This document shows positions 25,291 to 33,301 of a stretch of 64,000 bases of DNA, in pieces. Source of the stretch: Thermoleophilia bacterium (GTDB taxonomy: Bacteria; Actinomycetota; Thermoleophilia; RBG-16-64-13); the NCBI GenBank assembly GCA_026415615.1, contig JAOAGT010000002.1:186001-250000 (forward strand). The letters are read 5' to 3'. A program made the position numbers and the translations under genes. Under the pieces are notes generated by a model, which was not told the origin of the DNA, did not search any database, and saw nothing but the letters and a program-made list of their open reading frames with translations. Positions within the stretch are counted from its first letter, which is position 1; each line of letters starts with the position of its first letter.

Positions 25291-26400
25291 ATGTTAAAGG
25301 ACACAGGTAGGGCCATGGTCAATTTCGGCCCGGGGACTCGCTGGGAGATGAGGGAATACCCTGTTCCCGATCCTGAGCCCGGCGGCGCGGTGCTAAAGAT
25401 CACCATGGCCTCCATTTGCGGAACAGATGTTCACCAATACCGGGGGGACTTTGGTGGGCCGGGAACGGCAGGCCAAAAGCCCTCTATCGCGGGACACGAG
25501 TTTGTGGGCAGGGTGCATAAACTGGGCGCAGGACTTACAGTGGACACTGTGGGTCAGCCACTCAAGGAAGGCGACCGAGTTGTCTGGTCTCCTTCGACAA
25601 TCTGCGGGAAGTGCCGTGCTTGTCTTAGGGACGTACTTCCCTGCCCCAACAGAAGAGTGTACGGGAGAGCAAGCGCCGACGATTGGCCGCATTTTGTAGG
25701 CGCTTTTGCCGACTATTACTATCTCAGTCCGGGGCAGTGGATATACAAGGTTCCAGACGTCGTTCCCGATGCTGCTGCGGTCTACGTAGACTGCGCAGGA
25801 GCCACGGTAGCTCACGCCTTATCGAAGGTGTGTTTTCCCTTAGGGTCGTGGGGGGTGATTCAAGGGGCCGGAGGTCTTGGCCTCTGCGCCATACCTATTA
25901 TGAAGGAATTGGGCGCCCGGGTCATCGCGATCGACAAGGGAAAACACAAGCTGGAGCTGGCCCGCTCTTTTGGCGCTGACCACACGGTTGACCTGGATGA
26001 CTATGTCACACCCGCGAGCAGGATAGAAAGGGTGAAGGAGCTAACCGGCGGCAAGGGGGCGGAGGTAGTGTTGGAGGTTGTGGCATCGGCTCCTGAAGCG
26101 GTTCCGGAAGGTCTAGAGATGCTTGACTACGGGGGTACCTACCTAACCGTTGGCTTGGTAGGTCCATACAAGGTGAACATCAGCATGATGCCCTTCATTG
26201 ATAGGGGGATCCGTCTCATCGGCTCCGCCCAGTTCAAGCCTACTACGATGGCTACGGTTCTTGACCTCATGGCTAGAACTATGGACAAGTACCCGTGGAC
26301 CAAGCTTATCTCGCACACCTTCCCTCTAGAGGAGGCTGAGCACGCTATTCAACAAGCTGCTATGGGAAAGGTTGTAAGAGCGGCGGTGGTTATGGATTAG
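25291..26400 (+). CDS. Zinc-dependent alcohol/polyol dehydrogenase
   Basis: A 369-residue medium-chain dehydrogenase. Catalytic zinc ligands are C43 in SICGTDVH and H69-E70 in AGHEFVG; the structural zinc site is C105, C108, C111 and C118. The Rossmann nucleotide site is GAGGLG. Such enzymes oxidise alcohols or sugars with NAD(P). AAAGGA precedes the ATG. The unknown gene that follows by 80 bases on the same strand may be cotranscribed. The stop codon is inside a 19-bp tandem duplication. The substrate is unknown. Confidence 0.88.
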   Translation: MLKDTGRAMVNFGPGTRWEMREYPVPDPEPGGAVLKITMASICGTDVHQYRGDFGGPGTAGQKPSIAGHEFVGRVHKLGAGLTVDTVGQPLKEGDRVVWSPSTICGKCRACLRDVLPCPNRRVYGRASADDWPHFVGAFADYYYLSPGQWIYKVPDVVPDAAAVYVDCAGATVAHALSKVCFPLGSWGVIQGAGGLGLCAIPIMKELGARVIAIDKGKHKLELARSFGADHTVDLDDYVTPASRIERVKELTGGKGAEVVLEVVASAPEAVPEGLEMLDYGGTYLTVGLVGPYKVNISMMPFIDRGIRLIGSAQFKPTTMATVLDLMARTMDKYPWTKLISHTFPLEEAEHAIQQAAMGKVVRAAVVMD

Positions 26401-26430
26401 GAGTAACAGCGTGGACCAGGAGTAACAGCA
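26393..26430. repeat. Tandem 19-bp duplication across the dehydrogenase stop codon
   Basis: TGGATTAGGAGTAACAGCG (26393-26411) includes the TAG stop and is followed at once by TGGACCAGGAGTAACAGCA (26412-26430), 16/19 identical. Confidence 0.8.
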
Positions 26431-26479
26431 CTCAGCGCCCGTTTTAGAAGCAGGGAATTGGCTTGTTAAGGAGGCAGGT

Positions 26480-27352
26480 TTGATCGCCCAGGTCATTTTA
26501 ACGCCCACTGAGTCCAAGAAGTTGATCGGTCAGGCTGTAGCGGCGATGCCCGAGGTCAAGAAAGCCGCTCTTGAGGGAATAGTGGTGCTGCATCCGAGTA
26601 GCAGCACGTGGTTTGTTGTTGAAGCGCTCACCGGAAGTATTCCGACGACCAATGTTTGGGTTTGCGGGGCAATCACGCCCAAAGGTGCATGCGGGGATAT
26701 GGGGGTGTACTTTGGAGAAGGGTCGCTAAATCGGGTTTCTGGGCCGGGTGGTTTTCCGCATTCCTGGGTAATCCGGGAAGGGAAGCTCTCCGTGGGGGAA
26801 ACCCTCGGTGACCTGATGGAGAAAATGGGCTCTGAAGATGTGTACATTAAGGGCGTAAACGCTATTGATCCGTGGGGCGGCGTCGGCGTGATGGTGGGCA
26901 ATCCGGTAGAGGGAGGCACGATCGGGTTTGTGTTGTCCGCTCGGAGGAAGAAGCCGTTTCATCTCATATTTCCTGTGGGTCTGGAGAAGCTGATACCTCT
27001 ACCAGTTGAGCAGGCCGCAAAGGAAGCAAAGCGTGCAAAATGTGGGTATGCGATGGGGGCTGCGGTCGGTCTGTTGCCTTGCCACGAGGGCAGGGCTGTT
27101 ACCGAGATAGACGCGATAAGGATATTGACTGGCGCCGAAGCTGTGCCTATAGCAGCTGGCGGTCTAAGCGGCGCTGAGGGCGCAGTGTGCTTGGTTATCA
27201 AAGGAGAAGACGAGCAGGTAAGGCATGCTATCGATCTCGTGGAGGAGTGCAAAGGGGCGAGAATTCCGCAGGTCCGCCAGTTCAATTGCAAGGAATGCCC
27301 AAACAAGATGTGTGCTTTCCCCGTGGAAGGCAAGAAGTGGGTAGTCATGTAG
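26480..27352 (+). CDS. Conserved-looking protein of unknown function with C-terminal Cys cluster
   Basis: A 290-residue soluble protein I do not recognise. It has many glycine-rich turns (IDPWGGVGVMVGNPVEGG, YAMGAAVGLLPCHEG, AAGGLSGAEGAVCLVI) and ends with FNCKECPNKMCAFPVEG, a CxxCxxxxC group that could bind iron-sulfur or zinc. TTG at 26480 is decided by AGGAGG just upstream. It follows a zinc dehydrogenase on the same strand. The composition and long open frame in normal codon use make it a real gene. No function is assigned. Confidence 0.75.
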   Translation: MIAQVILTPTESKKLIGQAVAAMPEVKKAALEGIVVLHPSSSTWFVVEALTGSIPTTNVWVCGAITPKGACGDMGVYFGEGSLNRVSGPGGFPHSWVIREGKLSVGETLGDLMEKMGSEDVYIKGVNAIDPWGGVGVMVGNPVEGGTIGFVLSARRKKPFHLIFPVGLEKLIPLPVEQAAKEAKRAKCGYAMGAAVGLLPCHEGRAVTEIDAIRILTGAEAVPIAAGGLSGAEGAVCLVIKGEDEQVRHAIDLVEECKGARIPQVRQFNCKECPNKMCAFPVEGKKWVVM

Positions 27353-27384
27353 TGGGGGCGCGGAGCGCGCGATCTGGGAGGATG

Positions 27385-28275
27385 CTAGCGCTCAAAAGTA
27401 AGTGTCATCCCTGTCTGTCCGGGTTGCACGGCGGGTCCGAATTCTTGTGACAGTAGCTCTACGGCCGCTTTTCCCGTGCAGTGACAGGGCACGATGAGAT
27501 CCGGTTTTAACTCCTTGAGGGCGGTAATGGTCTGCTTCATCCGCTGTTCTTGTGCCTCCATGAGGTGCAGTCCTCCGACGATAGCGTGGACTTTTTCACC
27601 CTGGGTAATTTCCCGGGCAAACTCAAGCGTGTTTATAGCCCCGGCGTGAGCGCAGCCTAAACAGACTACCAACCCTTTGGAGGTGCGAATCCAGAGCGCA
27701 AGATCGTCGGCCAGGGGATCGGCTTTGCTGCCTTGAGGATCAAGGTAGAAAGGTCCGCCGGTGTCTTCATACGGAGTCTGCCGCGGGATCCCGGCGATGA
27801 TTCCGAAGGACGGAGAGATTTGCCTGGGACCAGATATCCAGCAAAGGCGCTCGCTTGGGAGAGCAGCAAGAGCTTCTTGAGCGGGCTGCGGCATGCTGAT
27901 GTCGGTAGCCTTGTTATCTCGGATGGCATAGCGTTTAAGGGTCACATCAGGGTGACAGTACACTGTAGCCTTGGTCGTACGGGCAAGGGCAAGTGGTAAC
28001 CCGCCGGTGTGGTCGTAGTGCCCGTGGCTTAAGATGACCACCGACGCCTTCTCGAGGGGAATTTCTAGGCTGGTCAGATTTTTCTCAAAGGCAGGACCTT
28101 GGCCGGTGTCAAACAGGGCGCAGATTTCCGGGGTTTCGATCCAGAGCGATAGGCCGTGCTCCGAGGCTAGTCCTTGGCCAGCTTGGTTGTCGACCACGAT
28201 GGTGATGGTTGTGCTGTGCCCGGGCCTCGTCTTAGCTGTGCTACACATCTTGCTCGTCGTGGTCATCTTGTGCAT
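27385..28275 (-). CDS. MBL-fold metallohydrolase
   Basis: A 296-residue metallo-beta-lactamase-fold protein. The metal site is HGHYDHTGG near residue 84, with later ligands in CLGCAHAG, GGLHLMEA and PCHCTG. The layout (metal motif, GIIAGIPRQTPYEDTGGPFY insert, Cys-rich C-terminal ligands) matches the archaeal/anaerobe group sometimes annotated as dihydropterin-ribofuranosyl-aminobenzene phosphate synthase; function in that group is poorly known. ATG at 28275 has GGGAG upstream but overlaps the PadR gene by 35 bases; ATGs at 28266 and 28248 are alternatives. It is the last gene of the DUF5320-PadR-MBL operon. Confidence 0.85.
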   Translation of the reverse strand: MHKMTTTSKMCSTAKTRPGHSTTITIVVDNQAGQGLASEHGLSLWIETPEICALFDTGQGPAFEKNLTSLEIPLEKASVVILSHGHYDHTGGLPLALARTTKATVYCHPDVTLKRYAIRDNKATDISMPQPAQEALAALPSERLCWISGPRQISPSFGIIAGIPRQTPYEDTGGPFYLDPQGSKADPLADDLALWIRTSKGLVVCLGCAHAGAINTLEFAREITQGEKVHAIVGGLHLMEAQEQRMKQTITALKELKPDLIVPCHCTGKAAVELLSQEFGPAVQPGQTGMTLTFER

Positions 28276-28771
28276 CTGGCTCCCGCGTCGTCTGATCGCT
28301 CTTTAGTTTCTCTCGTGCGGCCTGGGCAAGAAGCTCGAGTTGTTTGGCTTTTTCCAGGACCTTCTGGACGTGAGTGCCGAGAAGAGCTTGGCCGGCCGGA
28401 GTAACGGTGTAAGTGCGTCTTGGCGGACCACTAGGTCCAATCTCCCATGATGAAGTCACCATCCCCGTGTCTTCAAGCACACGCAGGGCTCGATAGAGGC
28501 TGCCGGTGTCAAGGTTTACTTGACCACCCAATAGTTCGGCAACCCGCTCGAAAAGCGCGTATCCGTGGCCTTGCTTTTCAGAGAGGGCGGTGAGAAGGGC
28601 AGTTTCGAGCAAGAGGCGCTTGTGCTCGCTGAAGCTGGGGCCATGCGGGGGCGCGGCGTGGGGCCCGTGCCATCCGTGCGGCCCCGCGCCGCGCCCCCGC
28701 CGTCCTTGCCGTCCTCCCGCAGGGCCGGGAGAAGCTTCAAAGGGTTGGTTATTATCAGCTGGATTTCTCAC
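28241..28771 (-). CDS. PadR family transcriptional regulator
   Basis: A 176-residue PadR repressor. The winged helix reads LLTALSEKQGHGYALFERV, LDTGSLYRALRVLEDTGMV and RRTYTVTPAG, and a C-terminal helix (VQKVLEKAKQLELLAQAAREKL) should dimerise. The first 45 residues are Gly/Pro/His/Arg-rich and are encoded by a long inverted repeat. GTG at 28771 is preceded by GGAGCAAGG and overlaps the DUF5320 stop by 17 bases; the frame extends further upstream without a better site. A 15-bp palindrome before the operon is a likely target. The effector is unknown. Confidence 0.85.
   Translation of the reverse strand: MRNPADNNQPFEASPGPAGGRQGRRGRGAGPHGWHGPHAAPPHGPSFSEHKRLLLETALLTALSEKQGHGYALFERVAELLGGQVNLDTGSLYRALRVLEDTGMVTSSWEIGPSGPPRRTYTVTPAGQALLGTHVQKVLEKAKQLELLAQAAREKLKSDQTTREPDAQDDHDEQDV
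28645..28700. repeat. 21-bp near-perfect inverted repeat in the PadR gene
   Basis: Arms 28645-28665 and 28680-28700 pair over 21 positions with one mismatch (20/21), separated by 14 bases. The arms begin GCGGGGGCGCGGCG and end CGCCGCGCCCCCGC. The repeat encodes the Gly/His/Pro-rich N-terminus of PadR. Confidence 0.85.
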
Positions 28772-29135
28772 ACGCGCCTTGCTCCAAATCCGCCAAGCGC
28801 TTCTTAAGCCTTTCGAGCGTCGTCTCAAGAAATGTTACCTGGTTTTGGAGCACCTGCTTTTCGGAATCCGGGTCGGGCTCGGTATAACGAGCGCCATAGG
28901 GCGTTGTATAGGGAGCAGCTAGCCCGAAACCCAGATGCCGGCAGCCCCAGCGCAGCCAGCCGGGCAGACCGGTGGCGTAGTACATGTGACGCCATCCGTG
29001 CCCGCCGACTACACCGGCACCGCGGCCAACCGCGGGGTTGGCGTATCCCGGGACTCCGTACCCAGCGCAATACCCAGCCACTCTCCCGGTCATGGGTCCA
29101 AAGCCTCCTGGACCAGTTCTATCTCCTCTTGGCAT
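28755..29135 (-). CDS. DUF5320 family protein
   Basis: A 126-residue protein with the DUF5320 hallmark start MPRGDRTGPGGFGPMTGRVAGYCAG, a glycine- and aromatic-rich middle (GHGWRHMYYATGLPGWLRWGCRH), and a C-terminal coiled coil (SEKQVLQNQVTFLETTLERLKKRLADLEQG). These small proteins are common in anaerobes, often near metal-cluster or nitrogenase-cofactor-like genes, and have no proven role. AAGGAGGTGAG precedes the ATG. It is the first gene of the operon with PadR and the MBL protein and is preceded by a TATAAT box and a palindrome. Confidence 0.85.
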   Translation of the reverse strand: MPRGDRTGPGGFGPMTGRVAGYCAGYGVPGYANPAVGRGAGVVGGHGWRHMYYATGLPGWLRWGCRHLGFGLAAPYTTPYGARYTEPDPDSEKQVLQNQVTFLETTLERLKKRLADLEQGACEKSS

Positions 29136-29191
29136 ATTCTCACCTCCTTGGTGCTTGCCATTGTTGGCTGGCAGGTGGTTGTTGCATGCAT

Positions 29192-29222
29192 ATTATATGG
29201 GCATCTAACTGTAATTTACAGT
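29192..29222 (-). promoter_or_regulatory. Promoter with palindromic operator for the DUF5320-PadR-MBL operon
   Basis: On the minus strand a consensus -10 TATAAT (29192-29197) lies 57 bases before the DUF5320 start. Upstream of it, ACTGTAATTTACAGT (29208-29222) is a perfect 7+1+7 palindrome where it would cover the spacer and -35 region. PadR repressors bind such palindromes, and a PadR gene is second in the operon, so autorepression is likely. The -35 box is weak. Confidence 0.6.
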
Positions 29223-29398
29223 CAACGCCCCTGTTCGCTCTTGGTAACTCCTGCTGGCCACGCATCCGCCACGCTCCGCAGCAACAGGCGGCCTGGTTCC
29301 AAAGCTGCTGGCTCAACTCCGAAGCCACGCACTAGCTATGCAACGCCAATCCTGCGAAACTTGCTTGTGGGTTGACGATCCCTAGCAGGGGGATAGCG

Positions 29399-30325
29399 AT
29401 GCAAGTTGAGCCGCCGTCAGTAACTTCCAGGAGAGTTACAAACCGGGGTGCCCGAGTCAGCCGGAAGCTGGAAGGCGGCCCCGCCCCTTCCCGGCCTGCC
29501 ACCACAACTCATGTGGTTGCCCTGTTGCTCGCCATACTCACTGCTGTTGCAGCGCTGATGGCTTGTTGTCTTGCAGGTTGCGGCGAGTCTCAATCGGAGC
29601 AGCCCGGAGCCAGTGTCCCGGTCCTCTCAGTGGGTGAGGCGCTCGAGGCTGCTGAGGGAACGACGGCGCAAGTCCAAGGAATCCTGGTGGCCACAAGCGA
29701 GCGGGTGGTCCTTGCCTCTGCCCTTCTTGAATCTTTCCCGCCCCAGGCGGGCGGAAAGGTGCTTTCTCTGGAAGGTCTTAAGATCGAGACTCTAGTGGGC
29801 CTTAGCTCCACCGAGGGGCTTGAAGGTGTGGAGCCTGTGACGTGGTCTGACTACCCGGTGGTTCTCACAGGCACCTTGCGAAATGGAACACTTCTCATCT
29901 CCAGCGGACCTGCTGTAATCGAAAACTACGCCCAGGCTGGGGACGCAGGCAAGGTGCGCGTACGATTTACTGTCGCCCCCGAACCCCTTGCGGCCGGGAG
30001 CTCTGTCTGGTGGGTTTTCGATGTCACCAATCTCACATCTTCTCCAATTGATGTTGTCTTTTCTAGTGGTCAGCGCGGAGACGTCGTCCTACGGGCGGGA
30101 GGTAAGGAAACCTATCGCTGGAGCAGCGGCAAGTTTTTTACCGAGGCTGTCGAGGTTGTCTCTCTGAATCCCGGGGACGCGCTGCCAATTGTGTTAAATG
30201 ACATCCTTGCTGTTCCTGCGAGCGAGTACGACCTAGAAGCCGAGGTCAATGCTACTGTGGCTATCAACCAGACTTCCAATCTCGTACTCCCAAAGGTCAA
30301 AACCAAGCTTATGGTGTGGCAATAG
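29399..30325 (+). CDS. Lipoprotein with BsuPI-like domain
   Basis: A 308-residue lipoprotein. After about 35 basic residues comes a hydrophobic segment ending in the lipobox LAGC, so the mature protein is anchored on the outer face of the membrane. The middle (residues about 60-160) is unassigned. The C-terminal part matches the BsuPI (intracellular proteinase inhibitor) beta-sandwich: VWWVFDVTNLTSSPIDVVF, SSGQRGDVVLRAGGKETYRW, SSGKFFTEAVEVVSLNPGDAL. ATG at 29399 has AGGGGG upstream; a TTG nine codons earlier is possible. Whether it inhibits a protease is unknown; in many bacteria this domain seems to be a general binding module. Confidence 0.75.
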   Translation: MQVEPPSVTSRRVTNRGARVSRKLEGGPAPSRPATTTHVVALLLAILTAVAALMACCLAGCGESQSEQPGASVPVLSVGEALEAAEGTTAQVQGILVATSERVVLASALLESFPPQAGGKVLSLEGLKIETLVGLSSTEGLEGVEPVTWSDYPVVLTGTLRNGTLLISSGPAVIENYAQAGDAGKVRVRFTVAPEPLAAGSSVWWVFDVTNLTSSPIDVVFSSGQRGDVVLRAGGKETYRWSSGKFFTEAVEVVSLNPGDALPIVLNDILAVPASEYDLEAEVNATVAINQTSNLVLPKVKTKLMVWQ

Positions 30326-30402
30326 GAAGAACTACATCCAGCGTCAATAGGACACTCTCTGTTTACTGGATACTGGAGCTGATACAAGGCGAGGAGGCGG
30401 CA

Positions 30403-31254
30403 ATGACGCACGAAGAATCCAGTAGCTCGGGAAGCCAACCAACTGCCAGTGGGGAAACAGTCACAGCGAGCCCCGGAAAGCGACTCTCTGGCCGAGTAGC
30501 CGTCGTTACTGGTGGTGGCGGCCGCAACAGCATTGGGCGAGCGATCTGTTTGCGGCTTGCCCAGGAGGGGGCCTGCGTGGCCGTGCTGGACGTAAATGAA
30601 GAGGGAGCAGAGCGTGTGGCTCACGAGATAGCTGAGGCAGGCGGGGCGGCAATGCCGGTGCCTTGCGATGTCACTGATTTAGACCAGTGCATGGCGGCTG
30701 CCCACGTCGTGGCTCGCACCTGGAACGGTCGTATTGACATCTTGGTGAACAACGCTGCGCTGTTTGGAGGGATGGGAGCCTGGCGGCCCTTTGACAAGTG
30801 GACCCCGGAAGAGTGGGACCTAATGCAAAGAGTTAACGTGCGCGGTATGTGGTTTTGCGCTCAGGCGGTTTTCCCCTACATGCGGGCGCAGAACTACGGA
30901 AAGATTGTGAACATCGCGTCCAACGCCTTCTTTCAGGGAGTGCCCGGCTTTATCCATTACGTGGCAAGCAAGGGTGCCGTTGTGGGCTTTACTCGGGCGC
31001 TTGCGAAGGAACTCGGACAGTATGGCATCCGGGTGAACGCGATCGCTCCGGGCTTTACGGTAACGGACGCCCAGCTTGAGCTAACGCGGGACTACCCAGA
31101 GTGGTACGAGGAGAATCGCCGCATGCAAGCTCTTTCGGAGCGAAACGAGCTCCCGGAAGACCTGGCTGGCCCAGTGTTGTTTTTCTGCTCGGCTGACAGT
31201 GATTTTGTAACTGGTCAGACTCTTGTTGTTGACGGAGGGGCTACGTTGCACTGA
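30403..31254 (+). CDS. Short-chain dehydrogenase/reductase
   Basis: A 283-residue SDR enzyme. The cofactor motif is VVTGGGGRNSIGRAICLRLA, followed by NNAALFGG, a catalytic serine in VNIASNAFF, the YVASKGA motif (Tyr-x3-Lys), and the C-terminal FVTGQTLVVDGG. It is a classical NAD(P)-dependent dehydrogenase, most like 3-oxoacyl-ACP reductase or polyol dehydrogenases. The ATG at 30403 is decided by AGGAGG 6 bases upstream. The first 30 residues are a Ser/Thr-rich tail that is not part of the fold. The substrate is unknown. Confidence 0.88.
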   Translation: MTHEESSSSGSQPTASGETVTASPGKRLSGRVAVVTGGGGRNSIGRAICLRLAQEGACVAVLDVNEEGAERVAHEIAEAGGAAMPVPCDVTDLDQCMAAAHVVARTWNGRIDILVNNAALFGGMGAWRPFDKWTPEEWDLMQRVNVRGMWFCAQAVFPYMRAQNYGKIVNIASNAFFQGVPGFIHYVASKGAVVGFTRALAKELGQYGIRVNAIAPGFTVTDAQLELTRDYPEWYEENRRMQALSERNELPEDLAGPVLFFCSADSDFVTGQTLVVDGGATLH

Positions 31255-31742
31255 AGTGGCCAACATAGGGCAGCCAACGAATAACGGAGATGCCGCGGTC
31301 GTTATGAACAGCTACTTAGCTGACTTAAGACATTTGCCAGGGCTTATAGCTTGAGCCTCGCAGTGCTGCTTCCCGAAAGACTCTGTCCCGCAATACGTCG
31401 AATTTCTTGGGTAGTGGGCTTGACCTAGAACGGGCGCAACTTCCTGGAGTAGCTGTGAGGATTTGGTGGTGTGCTTGTCCCAGCAAACAGCCCGCAGGGT
31501 GGGTGCCGAGCGGTAGCACGTCCGAAAGTAAGAGTAACTAAAACGCGAGGTCTGCGCGCGGTAGATGCTTTCAAACACGTCGAGTGGTATCCATACGTCG
31601 CGGCACTTGAGGAAGGAACCCCCACAATAGTAGTGGGCATGTGGCTAGGGCTCACGAGTTGATTGTTGCGCCTGCACTGTTCTTGCACAGGGGGAAGTCG
31701 TGAGTCTGCGCGAATCCCCAAAGCGGCTTGAGTCTCAGTTCC
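31255..31742. other. 488-base interval with no confident gene
   Basis: Between the SDR stop and the lipoprotein stop (tail to tail). A GTG-initiated frame on the + strand, 31471-31662, gives 63 residues including AVDAFKHVEWYPYVAALEEG, which looks more protein-like than the surrounding frames but has no ribosome site and no match I know. I see no tRNA, terminator or repeat here. It may be a decayed gene fragment. Confidence 0.4.
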
Positions 31743-33191
31743 CTACCGCACAGGCTGAATAAGCGGCAGCACGTCCTCGGGGGCTATTCCGGGGTCTAGC
31801 GTGAGGGTGACCCACGCGTCATCAAGCAGCACGCAAACGCTTGTGCTCTGGGTGGTCCCCCAGGGCTGCTCGATTTGCTCTTGGGGACCGACATAGATTA
31901 GGGCGCGCCGACCAGCCACTCGATCTGTCAAGCGCTGCCAGTTCCCGGCTAGTACGCGTTGCTCCGCCCACTCTCTGCTCGTGCGGCTGTTTTCTGCCAG
32001 AGGGGCTCGGGTCTCCATTTGGATTCGGGGGGTCGGACTTGCTTCGATACCTGGTTGCGCCACTGCAGAATTCTCGTCAAGTTCGGCTGCGGCGTAGGTG
32101 AGGATCACAGCGTCATCACTTTCGGTTTGTGTGTTATCGGTGGCAAGGCTGCTCAGTTCGTAGGTGCGGTGTTCAGCCACGCGGACTACGAGCCTTCCGA
32201 ATGTAGGCCCGAGCCAATATTGGCCCCACTTCGCACTTGGACTGTAAGGTGAGTTTGGGTCAAGTTCCCGCACTACCACTTTTTCATTTGGACCTGTTGG
32301 AGGCGAAAGAAAAACGTCATCTTCTGTAAGGCCTGAGATTCCGTCAAACTTGTACTCAAGAACACCGTGTGCCACCAAAGTGACGCCTTCCAATTCGCCG
32401 CTGAGATCCACCTCGAGCCGTCTGGGCAGGAAGGTTGCTGAGTCGAGCAAGAGTCTCCACTGCGCGCTTTTTGGCCAGAACTCTCCCTGGGGCCGAAGTT
32501 GTTTTGCCTCTGAATCCCATTTGAGCAGCAGCCCTTCCGAGGAGCGTTCTGTTTGAACAGTAGACGTGAGTTCCTGAGCCGGCGAGTCTGTCTGGGGTGA
32601 GAGCTCAAGGAGCTTCGTATAGTCTTCGTTTTCAAGCAACATGCCTCCCGCATAGAGGGGCAGGGGAAGGCCAGAGGGCGGCTTGAGCAGGTGTCGTTGC
32701 TGGTATGAAGCAAGACCTCCGGTTGCCGAGGCAAACCAGGTGACGGTGGTCTTGACTAGACCGTCTATGGTTACAGTCTTCGTAGTGCCGTCTGAAGCGG
32801 TAACCGTCAAACGAGCGCGGCGGTGAGGCGGATCAAGCAATTCTTCGATCTGGCTCGAAGCCGATCCTTCTACTGCTGCGGGCGAACTGTTGCTCGTCCC
32901 TCCCTGCCAGGTGTACTTCTCGCTGATGGACACTCTAGTTGGGCCAAGGCTTTCGACTGCTCTAACACTGGCAGCCCAGATTTGTGCGGGACTCTCGAGA
33001 CTGGTGCTGCCGCCGGGGCTGGTAATGCTGGTGGTACTTGAGAGTGAAGATTGGGTTGAACTCGGAGTGGGTAGTGAGGTCTTTTCTTCGCACGAGGCCA
33101 ATATGAGGGAGCTGGCCAACGCAACGGTGGCCATTACTGCTAGAACAGCCTTGGGCTTTCGCAGCAGAGAAGTAGGCCAAGTCATGTTCAT
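31743..33191 (-). CDS. Large lipoprotein of unknown function
   Basis: A 482-residue lipoprotein. Basic start, hydrophobic segment and lipobox ILASC near residue 34, then a Ser/Thr-rich linker typical of cell-wall-spanning spacers. The body has alternating strands such as HRRARLTVTASDGTTKTVTIDGL, FLPRRLEVDLSGELEGVTLV and VLEYKFDGISGLTEDDVFL, reminiscent of the LolA/MucB-like half-barrel of outer-surface sensor lipoproteins. A C-terminal part ends with YVGPQEQIEQPWGTT and TLDPGIAPEDVLPLIQ. It lies 90 bases after hydE on the same strand, but nothing links it to hydrogenase. Function is unknown. Confidence 0.7.
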   Translation of the reverse strand: MNMTWPTSLLRKPKAVLAVMATVALASSLILASCEEKTSLPTPSSTQSSLSSTTSITSPGGSTSLESPAQIWAASVRAVESLGPTRVSISEKYTWQGGTSNSSPAAVEGSASSQIEELLDPPHRRARLTVTASDGTTKTVTIDGLVKTTVTWFASATGGLASYQQRHLLKPPSGLPLPLYAGGMLLENEDYTKLLELSPQTDSPAQELTSTVQTERSSEGLLLKWDSEAKQLRPQGEFWPKSAQWRLLLDSATFLPRRLEVDLSGELEGVTLVAHGVLEYKFDGISGLTEDDVFLSPPTGPNEKVVVRELDPNSPYSPSAKWGQYWLGPTFGRLVVRVAEHRTYELSSLATDNTQTESDDAVILTYAAAELDENSAVAQPGIEASPTPRIQMETRAPLAENSRTSREWAEQRVLAGNWQRLTDRVAGRRALIYVGPQEQIEQPWGTTQSTSVCVLLDDAWVTLTLDPGIAPEDVLPLIQPVR

Positions 33192-33255
33192 GCGCTCGTT
33201 TCTCTCGTGTGGGGCAGGGTTCCTCGTGCGCCTTCTTAGCTTACCAGGGTTATGG

Positions 33256-33301
33256 CCCTCAAAGGGCTATGCCAGAAACCCTCAAAGCGCTACGCCAGAA
33301 A
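33256..33301. repeat. Tandem 23-bp duplication across the hydE stop codon
   Basis: 33256-33278 and 33279-33301 are adjacent 23-base copies, 21/23 identical, both starting CCCTCAAAG and ending GCCAGAAA on the + strand. The right copy contains the complement of the hydE stop (33282-33284). Confidence 0.88.
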
